Part shown: one piece after another, positions 49,161 through 58,001 of the stretch
How the letters are laid out: the number at the start of each line of letters is the position of its first letter
Numbering within the stretch: position 1 is the first letter of the stretch
DNA from: Pectobacterium carotovorum
GTDB taxonomy: Bacteria; Pseudomonadota; Gammaproteobacteria; Enterobacterales; Enterobacteriaceae
Length of the DNA: 58,699 nucleotides
Assembly: GCF_900129615.1 (NCBI RefSeq)
Contig: NZ_FQWI01000016.1
Span: 1-58,699, forward strand
Direction of reading: 5' to 3'
Notes under the pieces: generated by a model
The model's database searches: none
Told to the model about the DNA's origin: nothing
The model's input: the letters and a program-made list of their open reading frames with translations, nothing else
Program-made: the position numbers and the translations under genes

Positions 49161-49626
49161 TGCATTTTCTCAATCGAAATACTGTTTTTCCGATGCGGCT
49201 AAGCGCTATAGCATCGATGCACTGCTACTGATAGCGATAGCATCACAGGAAAGCGGTATGAATCCCTCCGCTACGAATAAGAACCGAAATAAACAGGGTG
49301 TGGTCGTTTCTATCGATATCGGCGTTATGCAGATTAATTCTTATCATCTGAAAAGATTGGCGGCTATGGGGATTACTGAAAAGGCTCTGTTTGAACCCTG
49401 CCAGAACATCATGGTGGGGAGTTATATTTTAGCGGAATTCATAGCAAGAAATGGTGTGAGCTGGGAATCAATAGGCGCTTACAATGCGGGGCTTTATGAT
49501 TCCGACGAGAAAAAAAGACTACGTATCGTTTACGCGAAAATAATTTACGCTAATTATCTAACCCTTCTTACAAAGAACAGAGCCGATATCATTGCCAGAG
49601 CTGAACGGGGCGAAAAGGTTATTTAA
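49120..49626 (+). CDS. pilT: PilT-type lytic transglycosylase (IncI nomenclature)
   Basis: 168 aa from the ATG at 49120, overlapping pilU by 41 bases. Signal peptide (MILSLFFISCSAFS), catalytic motif IAIASQESGMNPSA, VSIDIGVMQINSYH and GAYNAGLY. Second transglycosylase of the window, belonging to the thin pilus rather than the T4SS. Confidence 0.88.
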   Translation: MRIMILSLFFISCSAFSQSKYCFSDAAKRYSIDALLLIAIASQESGMNPSATNKNRNKQGVVVSIDIGVMQINSYHLKRLAAMGITEKALFEPCQNIMVGSYILAEFIARNGVSWESIGAYNAGLYDSDEKKRLRIVYAKIIYANYLTLLTKNRADIIARAERGEKVI

Positions 49627-49643
49627 TTTATGGAGTGTGTTGA

Positions 49644-49916
49644 ATGAATGAACTTCATGAAAGTTACAGGATTGCGCTGTCTAAAATGAAGGAACTGCAT
49701 GATATGGAGCTGAGTGGCCGTGTAAGCCAGATGAATCAAGATGATTTGCGCCAGTTCAGAATAGAAATAGCGTCGCGTGTATCTGATGTGCGTTTTATTT
49801 GGTGTTGCTTGGCACAAATGGAATCGAACATCAAGGATGTAACAGAAGACGAATTGTTTGAGTTTATCAAGTTGTCGCAAGACGAAAATAAAGTTTTTTT
49901 AACTATGCCTCACTAA
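49644..49916 (+). CDS. Hypothetical helical protein, 90 aa
   Basis: Soluble, helix-rich (RIALSKMKELHDMELSGRVS) with Met and acidic residues. It follows the transglycosylase by 17 bases and may be cotranscribed with the pil genes. Starts the unassigned 49.6-53.9 kb block. Not recognised. Confidence 0.65.
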   Translation: MNELHESYRIALSKMKELHDMELSGRVSQMNQDDLRQFRIEIASRVSDVRFIWCCLAQMESNIKDVTEDELFEFIKLSQDENKVFLTMPH

Positions 49917-49934
49917 TAGATGAAAGGATGTTTT

Positions 49935-50357
49935 ATGAATAAAATTAAAAAAATCATGGCTTCTGTATTTGTCATCACTTCAATTGCAAGTGCAAGTGTT
50001 AATTCATCTGATGGGAACACGGACGGTACTAAAATCGTAACAACGTATCTAGCCGGGTCGTCATTTAAAGAAATTGTTGAAAGCGGTAAAGAGATGAAAT
50101 GTAATTTTGGCGGTAATTGGTCTGTATCATGGAATGCCAAAAAGGACGTTTTTTTGCCTGAAACTGTTTTTGCAAATGGTAGCTATGATGAAAATATAAT
50201 TCTTATTTATAGAACATTTATTGATGATTTTAATAGAAATAGTAAAGTTAAGGATGGTGATATTAACCGTAAATACTACGGAGCTTTGAATGTTGTCATA
50301 AAAATAGATACAAAAAAAGATGCTTGTTCACTATCTGTAGAAGATAAAGGTTATTAA
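49935..50357 (+). CDS. Hypothetical exported protein, 140 aa
   Basis: ATG at 49935 follows AAAGGATG; an earlier ATG at 49920 adds five residues. Signal peptide ([20 protein letters not shown]) with probable cleavage near 23, then a small beta-rich domain with two cysteines ([14 protein letters not shown] and [10 protein letters not shown]) likely disulfide-bonded. Periplasmic or secreted. Two bases before the next gene. Confidence 0.68.
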   Translation: MNKIKKIMASVFVITSIASASVNSSDGNTDGTKIVTTYLAGSSFKEIVESGKEMKCNFGGNWSVSWNAKKDVFLPETVFANGSYDENIILIYRTFIDDFNRNSKVKDGDINRKYYGALNVVIKIDTKKDACSLSVEDKGY

Positions 50358-50359
50358 TT

Positions 50360-51310
50360 ATGCTTATACATTTAACGCCTCGTTTTTATTTGCAGTATGC
50401 AAACGTTCAAACTGATTTGATTGATGTCAGTATTCCAGAGTTAAATATGGTTTTGAAAAATGGTGTTGGCCTGATGGTTAAAACGCCTTACCCAAATAAA
50501 TGTTATAATGTGGCCTGTAGAAAAAAAGGCCGAAAGGCAATAAACGGATTATTTATTGAAACAGATAAACCTATTGATAATTTCACTGTCATTACCCGAT
50601 GGTCTGTAACAGGAGTCGGCGGCTATGACGCAATAGATACTGTCAGCCACACAATTCATTTTCATGTAAATGATGCTGATTTTGATGCGGTAACAGAATG
50701 CCAATTTCTTTGGAATGGATTTAATAATACCCCGTATAGAACGCGCATAAGCAAAATTCAAGAAAATTGGATTCCGGCCAATGATCAGCCCTGCATGTAT
50801 CCGATGTTAGACGACAGAAATCGAAATCGCGGTGAACGTCTCAGCCAGGTGTTCAGTGAAATAAATGAAAATCGGTTGATTACAAAACGCGTTGAATATT
50901 ATGTCGTGCCTACCGTCGAGAGGGAACGGCTCACCGTGCCGTTCTTCGGCAATGACAGATTACCAGCGGCTGCTGATGCGTTTGGTGCGACAGTGGCAGA
51001 TAACTACCCATACACGCTAAAACCGTCTCCACGGGCTTCATACGGCGTTTACGCTACATCCCTTTTTGAGTTTGTAGATGATGAGTGTAGTGAACTCATT
51101 GAGTCTAGTCCGATTCATGAAATCGGCAGGGAGTTAGTAGCTAACGCTGATAGCTATTTCTTTTCAAACACAAACGATCTGCTTAACAAAGCGCGTATGC
51201 ATTCTGAAACATATAATAAATTAGAGGCGAGTAAGCGTGAGAGTATTGATGCTTTTCTATCGCAACACTTTTTTGCAATAGTGATGGGTGATTCAAATAA
51301 TGACAAATAA
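50360..51310 (+). CDS. Hypothetical protein, 316 aa
   Basis: Largest of the unrecognised block. Soluble; N-terminal half beta-rich ([20 protein letters not shown], and [17 protein letters not shown]), a middle proline-rich linker around [10 protein letters not shown], and a helical C-terminus. No catalytic signature seen. The end overlaps the next start by 11 bases, so the pair is coupled. Confidence 0.68.
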   Translation: MLIHLTPRFYLQYANVQTDLIDVSIPELNMVLKNGVGLMVKTPYPNKCYNVACRKKGRKAINGLFIETDKPIDNFTVITRWSVTGVGGYDAIDTVSHTIHFHVNDADFDAVTECQFLWNGFNNTPYRTRISKIQENWIPANDQPCMYPMLDDRNRNRGERLSQVFSEINENRLITKRVEYYVVPTVERERLTVPFFGNDRLPAAADAFGATVADNYPYTLKPSPRASYGVYATSLFEFVDDECSELIESSPIHEIGRELVANADSYFFSNTNDLLNKARMHSETYNKLEASKRESIDAFLSQHFFAIVMGDSNNDK

Positions 51311-51566
51311 ACAGAGTGTAGCTGTTAATATCACAAAGATTGATAAGGGTAATGACACACTTCCTTGTCATTTCTTTGCCTCTGAGACATGTACTAGCGT
51401 TTGTTTTGAAACAGACCCCGGTATAGATTCTGATATGATTAATGATATTATTTATTCTCTTTTTGATGATGCTTGCAATATTGAGTATTCCGTTTCAACA
51501 GGAAAGGGGAAATTTAAAACAATCGACAGAGCGCCAAGTGTTGGCAGTTATGAATATTTAATGTAA
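51300..51566 (+). CDS. Hypothetical protein, 88 aa
   Basis: ATG at 51300 inside the previous gene end, with GGGTGA upstream. Small acidic alpha/beta protein ([20 protein letters not shown]) with cysteines. Probably made in step with the 316-aa protein. Function unknown. Confidence 0.6.
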   Translation: MTNKQSVAVNITKIDKGNDTLPCHFFASETCTSVCFETDPGIDSDMINDIIYSLFDDACNIEYSVSTGKGKFKTIDRAPSVGSYEYLM

Positions 51567-51593
51567 CGCTTATGAGAATCGGAGTGATAAGTA

Positions 51594-52367
51594 ATGGAAG
51601 AGAAGCGTTCTAAAATGAGTGAGTCCGACCAACTACGTTTTCATAATCGAATTGTTGGTCGCGGGGTTATTATCAGTGCTGATGGCTATATTAATCCGTT
51701 GGCAACACAAAGTCTCGCCGAAGTTAACGTAATAGAGCCCCTCTTGTATGAGCGTATTAGCCAGTATGCATTCCTGAACGGTGAAGATTTACAGGGCATG
51801 TTTAAGACTAAAGAATTTCTGTATATGTCTTGTTTTATTCGTGATGTAGACGATTTTAAATCAGTGTTTGGTAATGAAGAGTCGTTACATTCTTTATTTA
51901 ATCACGGTAAAGGTGATACGGCTGAGATTCTTATCAGCTTCCCTGAAAAGTTAACCGATGATAACCAGCCTATAAGAAACGATTTTATTCGTATCATTCA
52001 GGAACATGTCGAACGTATTGATGAAGAGTTATGGGATGATTATATATTCAGGGCAATGACCGGTGATACTGTCTCAAATGGTTTCGATGTTATAACTGGT
52101 GAATTATCTAACATAAACGATTGTCGCGATAACATTGAAAAACTATCCCGTAAAGAACTTGTAAAGACCAACGTGATTGATTCTTGTGTGCCTGATTTTT
52201 ATATCAGTCGATTATTAAATCACTCTCAAACAGAAAAAATAGGCGTGATTGGTGAACATTCTGTTTACTTTAATCCAGGTGGTTATTACTTTTACTGGAA
52301 TCCTGAAACGGAATTCTCACTAGAAAGCTGGTTAACGTTTCCTGCATACCCTTATAACTTTCACTAG
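51594..52367 (+). CDS. Hypothetical protein, 257 aa
   Basis: Soluble acidic protein, helix-rich; the C-terminal end SLESWLTFPAYPYNFH resembles the end of the protein at 56512 (YDAWLSWPCYPHGW), a possible shared C-terminal peptide. TCGGAGTGATAAGTA precedes the ATG. Not recognised. Confidence 0.65.
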   Translation: MEEKRSKMSESDQLRFHNRIVGRGVIISADGYINPLATQSLAEVNVIEPLLYERISQYAFLNGEDLQGMFKTKEFLYMSCFIRDVDDFKSVFGNEESLHSLFNHGKGDTAEILISFPEKLTDDNQPIRNDFIRIIQEHVERIDEELWDDYIFRAMTGDTVSNGFDVITGELSNINDCRDNIEKLSRKELVKTNVIDSCVPDFYISRLLNHSQTEKIGVIGEHSVYFNPGGYYFYWNPETEFSLESWLTFPAYPYNFH

Positions 52368-52380
52368 CGATGGGGATTTC

Positions 52381-52653
52381 ATGAATAAATGTTTGTGGCC
52401 TGCCGGTGACTCCATGACCGTTAAATGCCCTAACTGCGGTAACGCCGTTGAAGTACAGATTTCTATGGTTAAAGAAAATGATTTACCTTGCCGCCTAGCT
52501 GAGTGTGACAATTGCCATTGCGATTTTGATGTTTCCCACGATGGGAAAATAGAGTTACTGCGTGCGCCCCCAAAAAAATCCGATCCGATTGCTAAGAAAG
52601 AGTTTTTAGAGCGCTTTGAAAAATTAGTATTTGATCCTTCGATTGATAACTAG
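52381..52653 (+). CDS. Zinc-ribbon protein, 90 aa
   Basis: Two CxxC knuckles, VKCPNCGNAVE and AECDNCHCDFDVS, form a zinc ribbon at about residues 15-57. A charged helix follows. TopB, encoded 1.3 kb on, carries similar ribbons (CPNCGG); nucleic-acid binding is likely, the target unknown. Confidence 0.72.
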   Translation: MNKCLWPAGDSMTVKCPNCGNAVEVQISMVKENDLPCRLAECDNCHCDFDVSHDGKIELLRAPPKKSDPIAKKEFLERFEKLVFDPSIDN

Positions 52654-52678
52654 ATATTCATAATAAGGTTTTCGATAA

Positions 52679-53206
52679 ATGGTAATGTCAAATAATCATC
52701 TGAGAGAAAAAATCAAAAAAATTAATCTTAGCGAAATCACTTACCCAGATAAGGAACGTCAAGTAAGATGCATGAATGAAGAAATAGCAAACGGAAAATA
52801 TGATGCTGCTGATTTTAGAGCTAGTAATATTCTTCAATCATTAAATAATCTTTCCGGTATTACGCCTTTGTCTCTAAAGAAAAAACTAATAAAAATTCAT
52901 CTTAACCAAGTTACTTATCCAGATAAGGAACGGCAAATAAGGTGTATGAATGAAGAAATAGCAAACGGGAAGTACGATGCTGCTGAACAGAGAGCCAACA
53001 ATATCATACAGTCATTAGATAATTTGACTTACGATCCGATGTTTGATGATGAAGGTGAGAACATTTATTTATTGGCTAGTGAAGTTAACGTTCAGCTTTC
53101 CATCATAGTTAATTCGGTTGGGAAAGATGGTGCAGAGGACGTTATTTATAAAGCGGCTGGATGCATCCAATCATTAGTACAAGCTGCTTGTGCAAAGAAT
53201 GAGTAG
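52679..53206 (+). CDS. Hypothetical protein with internal duplication, 175 aa
   Basis: Residues ~8-55 and ~66-113 are two copies of the same module (TYPDKERQ-RCMNEEIANGKY, then DAA and a helix ending IQSLDNL). Even the DNA is close, sharing ATGAATGAAGAAATAGCAAA. The remaining C-terminus is helical. AAGG (52665) lies ten bases upstream. Role unknown; a repeat-type adaptor is a guess. Confidence 0.68.
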   Translation: MVMSNNHLREKIKKINLSEITYPDKERQVRCMNEEIANGKYDAADFRASNILQSLNNLSGITPLSLKKKLIKIHLNQVTYPDKERQIRCMNEEIANGKYDAAEQRANNIIQSLDNLTYDPMFDDEGENIYLLASEVNVQLSIIVNSVGKDGAEDVIYKAAGCIQSLVQAACAKNE

Positions 53207-53214
53207 AGGGGGCT

Positions 53215-53547
53215 ATGGAATCATCTAATAGTTCGATTACTGAATCCTATACTCATATCGTAATAGGATTAGTCGATACCGTTAATCATGGTACTGCAAT
53301 TGATATTAAACCCTTCCCGCCGGGCATTGGCCTTTCAGGTGAAGGGGTTACTTTTTCTGATAAAATAAATAAATCCTATGGCGGGGTGATTGAAGCTAAA
53401 TTTGAATCATCAAATTGGGAGCATGTTCTTAATTCATACAATGAATATCTAAAGGCGAACAATAAGACGCCTACTTATTGTTATGTTGTTTGTGACGATA
53501 TTCTTGTTTTCAGTAGTATTGATGTCAGATTTTCATCGATTTTATAA
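53215..53547 (+). CDS. Hypothetical protein, 110 aa
   Basis: Beta-rich small soluble protein (YTHIVIGLVDTVNHGTAIDI, and PTYCYVVCDDILVFSSIDV). GAGGGGGCT precedes the ATG. Same strand and spacing as its neighbours; not recognised. Confidence 0.62.
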   Translation: MESSNSSITESYTHIVIGLVDTVNHGTAIDIKPFPPGIGLSGEGVTFSDKINKSYGGVIEAKFESSNWEHVLNSYNEYLKANNKTPTYCYVVCDDILVFSSIDVRFSSIL

Positions 53548-53607
53548 TCGACCAATATTTACTGCGTGAAAATATCATCGATACTAAAACTCTAAAAAGG
53601 ATTTTTT

Positions 53608-53877
53608 ATGATAGTTGAAATTCTTGTTGTATCTAATGACGGGGTTGAGTCGGTTGTTGAGTTTGATCTCAATGACGACTTGAATACGATAGTAAAGAAC
53701 TCACGAACGCCAAAAAATCGGATGGTTTGTATTCTTAAAGACGGGGAGCGCGTGCTTAGATGGGACAGGGATTATTTTTCCAGACAGAAAAATCACTGGA
53801 AAAAAGTTGATGTTGATAAATTTGAAACTCTCGGCTCCAGAGAGCGTATACGGCAGGATATTAAATTAATTCATTAG
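53608..53877 (+). CDS. Hypothetical protein, 89 aa
   Basis: Begins MIVEILVVSNDGVESVVEFD (two strands) and ends in a basic helix (RIRQDIKLIH). AAAAAGGATTTTTT precedes the ATG. Basic middle (RMVCILKDGERVLRWDRDYF) may bind nucleic acid or a partner. Last gene of the unassigned block before topB. Confidence 0.62.
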   Translation: MIVEILVVSNDGVESVVEFDLNDDLNTIVKNSRTPKNRMVCILKDGERVLRWDRDYFSRQKNHWKKVDVDKFETLGSRERIRQDIKLIH

Positions 53878-53965
53878 AAAATCGTTAATAAATTCTTATA
53901 TGGCTTCAAAGCCTAAACGGGCAGCATTTCCAATAAAATCAATTTATTAATCAAAGGAAACAATA

Positions 53966-56302
53966 ATGAGAGTATTTATCGCAGAAAAACCCTCTTTAGC
54001 TAAAGCTATTTTTGAAGGGCTGGGTGGTAATCCAAATACTGAAAAGCAAAACGGCTATTTTCAGCACGGCTCTGACGTTGTGACATGGTGTTACGGCCAC
54101 ATGTTGGAGCTGTGCGATCCGCAGGACTATGATCCGAAATACTCAAAATGGGAATTCAGTGATTTGCCGATCAAGACGACATACCCGCCAACGTACAAAA
54201 TGAAGTCTGAATCAGAAGCGCAAACACGGATTATTCTGTCGCTGATTGAGAAGGCAACTAGCATTGTCAACGCTGGCGATCTGGATGATGAAGGCCAGCT
54301 GCTTGTAGATGAAATTTTAGGGTATGCAAACAACAAAAAACCCGTCCAGCGTTTACACGTCGCTGACCTTAACCTCGCGCCGGTGAAAAAATCTCTGGCT
54401 AACATGCAGCCGAACGAACAGTTCCGGGGCATGACTAATAGCGCATTGTCACGCGCACTGCTGGATCAAAGTTTTGGCTATAACCTGACTCGCGGTTGTA
54501 CCGTGAAAGGCCGGGAGCGGGGCTATCAAGGCATTCTTAATGTTGGCCGCGTACAGAGTGCTGTGCTGGGGCTGGTTAACCAGAGAACGTTGGCAAATCA
54601 AAACCACGTAGAGAGCTTTTACTATGATGTGTTCGCAGAACTGGAGCTGAAGGGGAATCTGGTTAAAGCGAAGTACCAGGTAACGGATAGCGACCAGATC
54701 GATGAAAAGAAACGGCTAATTTCAGAGGCCCAGGCTCGACACATTACAGAACGGGTTTCTGGCAAAGAAGCCATTGTGACGATCGCGGCCACTAAACCTG
54801 AAAACACTAAACCGCCGATGCCGCTCAATCTCTCCATGCTCCAGCGAATCTGTGCGAAACGATACGGATACAAAGCGAAAGAAACGCTTAATATCATGCA
54901 GGGATTATATGAAACACATAAACTGCTGACGTATCCGCGTACAGATAACCGCTATCTGTCTGACGAGCATTTTTATCAGGCTGGCGATATTGCTGCTGCT
55001 ATCAGTGCGACGATGCCGGAACTCGCAGCGTCAGTTGCTGGCATGGACAAGGGACAGAAACATAAAGCGTTTAATGCCAGTAAAATTGAAGCGCATCACG
55101 CTATTGTTCCAACAACAAAAAGCGGTGCCAGTGTTCAATTAAACGAAAAAGAAAAAAACGTTTACCGCATTGTTTCGACCTATTTTATCGGCCTGTTCTG
55201 GCCTGATGCTATTCGTAATAAAACGAAAGTGCATTTTGATATAAAAGGGGACACGTTCACTGCGACACAAAGTGTTTTAGTAAAAAAAGGCTGGGAGGCG
55301 CTAGGCAAGGATAACATTGATGATGAAGACGCTGACGCTGATGATCAAACAGAAATGACAGGGTTTGATTTATCTACACTGAAATTTAACGATAATGGCG
55401 TATGCGAATCGTCCAGCGTAGACAAAAAACCGGCATTACCGCCGAAATATTTCACTGAATCATCGCTACTGGCCGCAATGACCAGGGCGGCAAAATTTAT
55501 CGACGATCCTGTCCTGCGTAAATCCCTTGAAGCGAAAGACGCGGGGAGCACTGACCAGGGCAGTATCGGGACGGAAGCGACACGCGGAGGGATTCTGGAG
55601 AAGTTAGCGGCCAACACCGGCTTGATCTCTATCGAGAAAGAAAAAGGCTACTCAGAGCTGGTCTGGAAAACGACAAAGCAGGGGCAGGAGTTTTGCGCTG
55701 CACTCCCACAGGAGGTGGTTAAGCCCGATATTTCGGCTCTGTGGGCTGAAAAACAGGCCCAGATCAAGGCGGGAACACTGACTGTTACCGACTTTATTAA
55801 AGAGACAGATGCGTATATCAGCGGCTTGATCGGTGAGCTGGAAAAGAACGGTATCAATATCTCGTCAAATCAAACCCCTTGCCCCGTATGTGAGAAAGGG
55901 GATCTGCGTAAGAAGAAAGGCGCTAACGGATTCTTTTGGGGCTGCTCCTGTTATCCAGACTGCAAAACAACGTTCCCGGATAAAGACGGGAAGCCGGTCA
56001 CAGAGAAACAAACTAATAGCGCTAATGCTAACCGTTTAGAGGTGCCTTGCCCTAACTGCGGTGGTGCTATTGCTGTCTCACCTAAGCGTTTTTCGTGCTG
56101 CGGTTGCAAATTTGGGATCTGGTCAATTATCGCTACTAAAAAAATTACGAACAATCAGGCCGAAACACTCATAAAGAAAGGGAAAACAGCGGTACTCAAG
56201 GGTTTTAAATCGAAAGAAGATAAGCCCTTTGACGCAGCGCTAGTGCTGAAAGATAAAAGCACCGGCGCAGTGACATTCGAGCTTGAGAAGAAGAAGAAAT
56301 AG
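53966..56302 (+). CDS. topB: DNA topoisomerase III
   Basis: 778 aa type IA enzyme: Toprim domain from MRVFIAEKPSLAKAIFEGLG with AGDLDDEGQLLVDE (~103), active-site tyrosine in LLTYPRTDNRYL (~323), IGTEATRGGILEKL, and C-terminal zinc ribbons (CPVCEKGDLRKK and CPNCGGAIAV). Plasmid TopB/TraE homologues help decatenation and T-strand processing. AAAGGAAAC precedes the ATG. Confidence 0.95.
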   Translation: MRVFIAEKPSLAKAIFEGLGGNPNTEKQNGYFQHGSDVVTWCYGHMLELCDPQDYDPKYSKWEFSDLPIKTTYPPTYKMKSESEAQTRIILSLIEKATSIVNAGDLDDEGQLLVDEILGYANNKKPVQRLHVADLNLAPVKKSLANMQPNEQFRGMTNSALSRALLDQSFGYNLTRGCTVKGRERGYQGILNVGRVQSAVLGLVNQRTLANQNHVESFYYDVFAELELKGNLVKAKYQVTDSDQIDEKKRLISEAQARHITERVSGKEAIVTIAATKPENTKPPMPLNLSMLQRICAKRYGYKAKETLNIMQGLYETHKLLTYPRTDNRYLSDEHFYQAGDIAAAISATMPELAASVAGMDKGQKHKAFNASKIEAHHAIVPTTKSGASVQLNEKEKNVYRIVSTYFIGLFWPDAIRNKTKVHFDIKGDTFTATQSVLVKKGWEALGKDNIDDEDADADDQTEMTGFDLSTLKFNDNGVCESSSVDKKPALPPKYFTESSLLAAMTRAAKFIDDPVLRKSLEAKDAGSTDQGSIGTEATRGGILEKLAANTGLISIEKEKGYSELVWKTTKQGQEFCAALPQEVVKPDISALWAEKQAQIKAGTLTVTDFIKETDAYISGLIGELEKNGINISSNQTPCPVCEKGDLRKKKGANGFFWGCSCYPDCKTTFPDKDGKPVTEKQTNSANANRLEVPCPNCGGAIAVSPKRFSCCGCKFGIWSIIATKKITNNQAETLIKKGKTAVLKGFKSKEDKPFDAALVLKDKSTGAVTFELEKKKK

Positions 56303-56436
56303 TGCGACTTCTTGGAAATAAGAGCGGCTGTAAGAATAGCGCGAAAGATAGCCTAGATAGAAAAATTGCTAACGGTCTTTCCTATCTATGTTGGCTCATC
56401 CTTTTTATAGCCTGCATCGTTGTATGGCTTAAATAG
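56302..56436 (+). CDS. Small membrane protein coupled to topB, 44 aa
   Basis: GTG at 56302 overlaps the topB stop (TAGTG), so it would be translated by re-initiation. Polar basic start (RLLGNKSGCKNSAKDSLDRK) and a C-terminal membrane helix (LCWLILFIACIVVWLK). Short; accepted because of the overlap and the clean membrane segment. Function unknown. Confidence 0.5.
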   Translation: MRLLGNKSGCKNSAKDSLDRKIANGLSYLCWLILFIACIVVWLK

Positions 56437-56447
56437 CGCGATTTACC

Positions 56448-56478
56448 CAGGGGACAAGACAAGTCCCCTGAATTGTTT
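56448..56478 (+). terminator. Terminator after topB unit
   Basis: CAGGGGAC-AAGACAA-GTCCCCTG followed by AATTGTTTT. Confidence 0.75.
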
Positions 56479-56511
56479 TCGAATATTTCGCCACTATTGA
56501 GGAATAGCGTA

Positions 56512-56904
56512 ATGGATAAATTTAGTGAAGAATTTATTAAGATAATCACCAAGCATATCGAAACTATCCCGGAAGATGAATATAAGCAACACACGGCACT
56601 CAGTGAACATGGTCAATCATTATATGCAGATAATACATGGCGAGGCTTTGCATGTCGGGCAACAAGAAGAGAATTAATCGAGCAAGCATGGTCAGTAAGT
56701 GCGATCAAACCTTGTAATTACATCAGTGTGTTTCGTAATGAAAAAACAGTCACGATTGGTCATATCGAAATGGATTTAGAAAGTGAACAAATTAATTCCC
56801 CTGTCTATTATTTTCCTGATCGCGGGATCTATGCTGCGGCCTGTGGTAACAGCCGTGTCTATGATGCGTGGCTTTCATGGCCTTGTTATCCTCATGGCTG
56901 GTAA
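56512..56904 (+). CDS. Hypothetical protein, 130 aa
   Basis: ATG at 56512 after GAGGAATAGCGTA. N-terminal helix (MDKFSEEFIKIITKHIETIP), beta strands, and the end VYDAWLSWPCYPHGW. Reminiscent of small plasmid establishment proteins, but I cannot name a family. GCCGAGCGG occurs just past its stop (56905-56913), part of the cassette hairpin motif, perhaps by chance. Confidence 0.65.
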   Translation: MDKFSEEFIKIITKHIETIPEDEYKQHTALSEHGQSLYADNTWRGFACRATRRELIEQAWSVSAIKPCNYISVFRNEKTVTIGHIEMDLESEQINSPVYYFPDRGIYAAACGNSRVYDAWLSWPCYPHGW

Positions 56905-57181
56905 GCCGAGCGGACGTTCTGGTAATTCCTCCGGTTCTGCCAGCTGTGCTGGACATACCGAAAGATTCAGTATTGTTGAATGAATGGTCGCGCCGGTCGC
57001 GGGCGCCAGCAACTGGCCAACGCCATCGAGCACGAACCAGGCAAGGCGGTGTTTTGTTGTAAAACAGATGGTTAGTAATTTACGGTCAAAAAAACGCGGC
57101 GTGAAAAAAATTGAACGAATCCATGTTCTATAAGGCCGCGCAAGTGGCTTTGTTACGCATCCCGTTGCGATAACCTGATGT
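56905..57181. repeat. Gap with dispersed ~135-bp repeat, copy C (inverted, 56988-57120)
   Basis: Read on the minus strand, 57120-56988 matches copies A and B and is nearest to A (TCTGTTTTACAACAAAACAC and GACCGTAAATTACTAACCAT shared). Short frames through it are not conserved by codon. No other gene in the gap. Confidence 0.78.
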
Positions 57182-57239
57182 TTGGGAGTTGCTTCATAAC
57201 TTGATATATAACACAATCGTTATGCAATTTAGGTGTTAT
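57182..57239 (+). promoter_or_regulatory. Promoter and operator of the Cro-like gene
   Basis: TTGGGA (57182-57187), 17 bp, TATATA (57205-57210). Operator half-sites TAACAC (57209-57214) and GTGTTA (57233-57238), with GTTAT (57219-57223) between, overlap and follow the -10. The same half-sites recur at 57462-57479. Confidence 0.65.
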
Positions 57240-57254
57240 TAACAAGAGGTAATT

Positions 57255-57446
57255 ATGCGTATTCCTATTGTCAAAATGGTGAATGATTACTATGAAGGTA
57301 ATCGAGAAAAAGCAGCGAAAGCGGCAGGGATTAATACGGTTCAACAGTTTAATAATTTAGTTTCAAAGGGATATGAGGTTGCTAGATTAGATAATGGTGA
57401 TTGGATCATGCTGACGAGCAAAACAAAAATTTTTAAAAAGGCATGA
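57255..57446 (+). CDS. Cro-like regulatory protein, 63 aa
   Basis: Residues ~8-42 (NDYYEGNREKAAKAAGINTV, then QQFNNLVSKGYEVARL) match the small Cro/YdaS-style HTH pattern. AAGAGGTAATT precedes the ATG. The gene is bracketed by matching TAACAC..GTGTTA operators, one before it and one before the next gene, so it is probably their repressor. Confidence 0.72.
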   Translation: MRIPIVKMVNDYYEGNREKAAKAAGINTVQQFNNLVSKGYEVARLDNGDWIMLTSKTKIFKKA

Positions 57447-57453
57447 ATAACGT

Positions 57454-57481
57454 TTGTCTTATATAACACAAGTGTTATAAT
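57454..57481 (+). promoter_or_regulatory. Operator-promoter for the 55-aa gene
   Basis: TTGTCT (57454-57459), 16 bp, TATAAT (57476-57481), with the 18-bp palindrome TATAACAC-AA-GTGTTATA (57462-57479) filling the spacer and entering the -10. Confidence 0.8.
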
Positions 57482-57513
57482 TATCTCAAGTTAAACAAAC
57501 AAGAGTTAATTAT

Positions 57514-57681
57514 ATGCGCTGCAAAAATAAACCGTTTGATATACCCAGCTTTCATGAATCAGTAAAAAAGGATTTCGAAGCTGGCTTGATCACATTGGAA
57601 GAAGCCGCTATTGAATTTTACAAGGGAAATTGGACGCATTTTGTAGACATCGAGTATACAAAGAAAATACTTGGTATTTAG
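57514..57681 (+). CDS. Small hypothetical protein, 55 aa
   Basis: MRCKNKPFDIPSFHESVKKD, then a helix (AGLITLEEAAIEFYKGNWTH) and ending KKILGI. The ATG at 57514 sits 33 bases after a well-formed promoter-operator, with AAGAG upstream. Controlled by the same operator type as the Cro-like gene; a regulator-target or toxin-antitoxin relation is possible. Confidence 0.62.
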   Translation: MRCKNKPFDIPSFHESVKKDFEAGLITLEEAAIEFYKGNWTHFVDIEYTKKILGI

Positions 57682-57691
57682 ATACTAAGTG

Positions 57692-57709
57692 GCCCCGCTA
57701 CGACGGGGC
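57692..57709 (+). terminator. Hairpin between small genes
   Basis: GCCCCG-CTACGA-CGGGGC, followed by ATGTTCG; too few T for a good terminator, possibly an attenuator or mRNA stabiliser. Confidence 0.4.
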
Positions 57710-57742
57710 ATGTTCGATTTCACGAATATAATAAAGGCGGCA

Positions 57743-57952
57743 ATGATGGCAAAAAAAATTTCCTCGATGTTGTGTATTGAACCCGGAGAATCAGTTTACT
57801 ATTTCACCTCTGGTAGATCCTACCCGGTAAAGACTAATCGGGAAAATCTGAAACTACCGGGGGTTGATGTTATTGACGATGAAGGTGAATCTGTCTTTGT
57901 ACGTCTGGAAAATTCCAGTCATGGTGATTTTAAGGTTGTTTATGAAGAATAA
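57743..57952 (+). CDS. Hypothetical protein, 69 aa
   Basis: AAGGCGG (57734-57740) precedes ATG-ATG at 57743. Beta-rich sequence (IEPGESVYYFTSGRSYPVKT, DVIDDEGESVFVRLENSSHG) like a small SH3-type or phage-type accessory protein. The longer frame from 57689 would include the hairpin and is unlikely. Confidence 0.65.
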   Translation: MMAKKISSMLCIEPGESVYYFTSGRSYPVKTNRENLKLPGVDVIDDEGESVFVRLENSSHGDFKVVYEE

Positions 57953-58001
57953 ATGGATTGAAAGGCTAATTTACAGAATGTATTAATGGGGGATTAAATT
58001 C

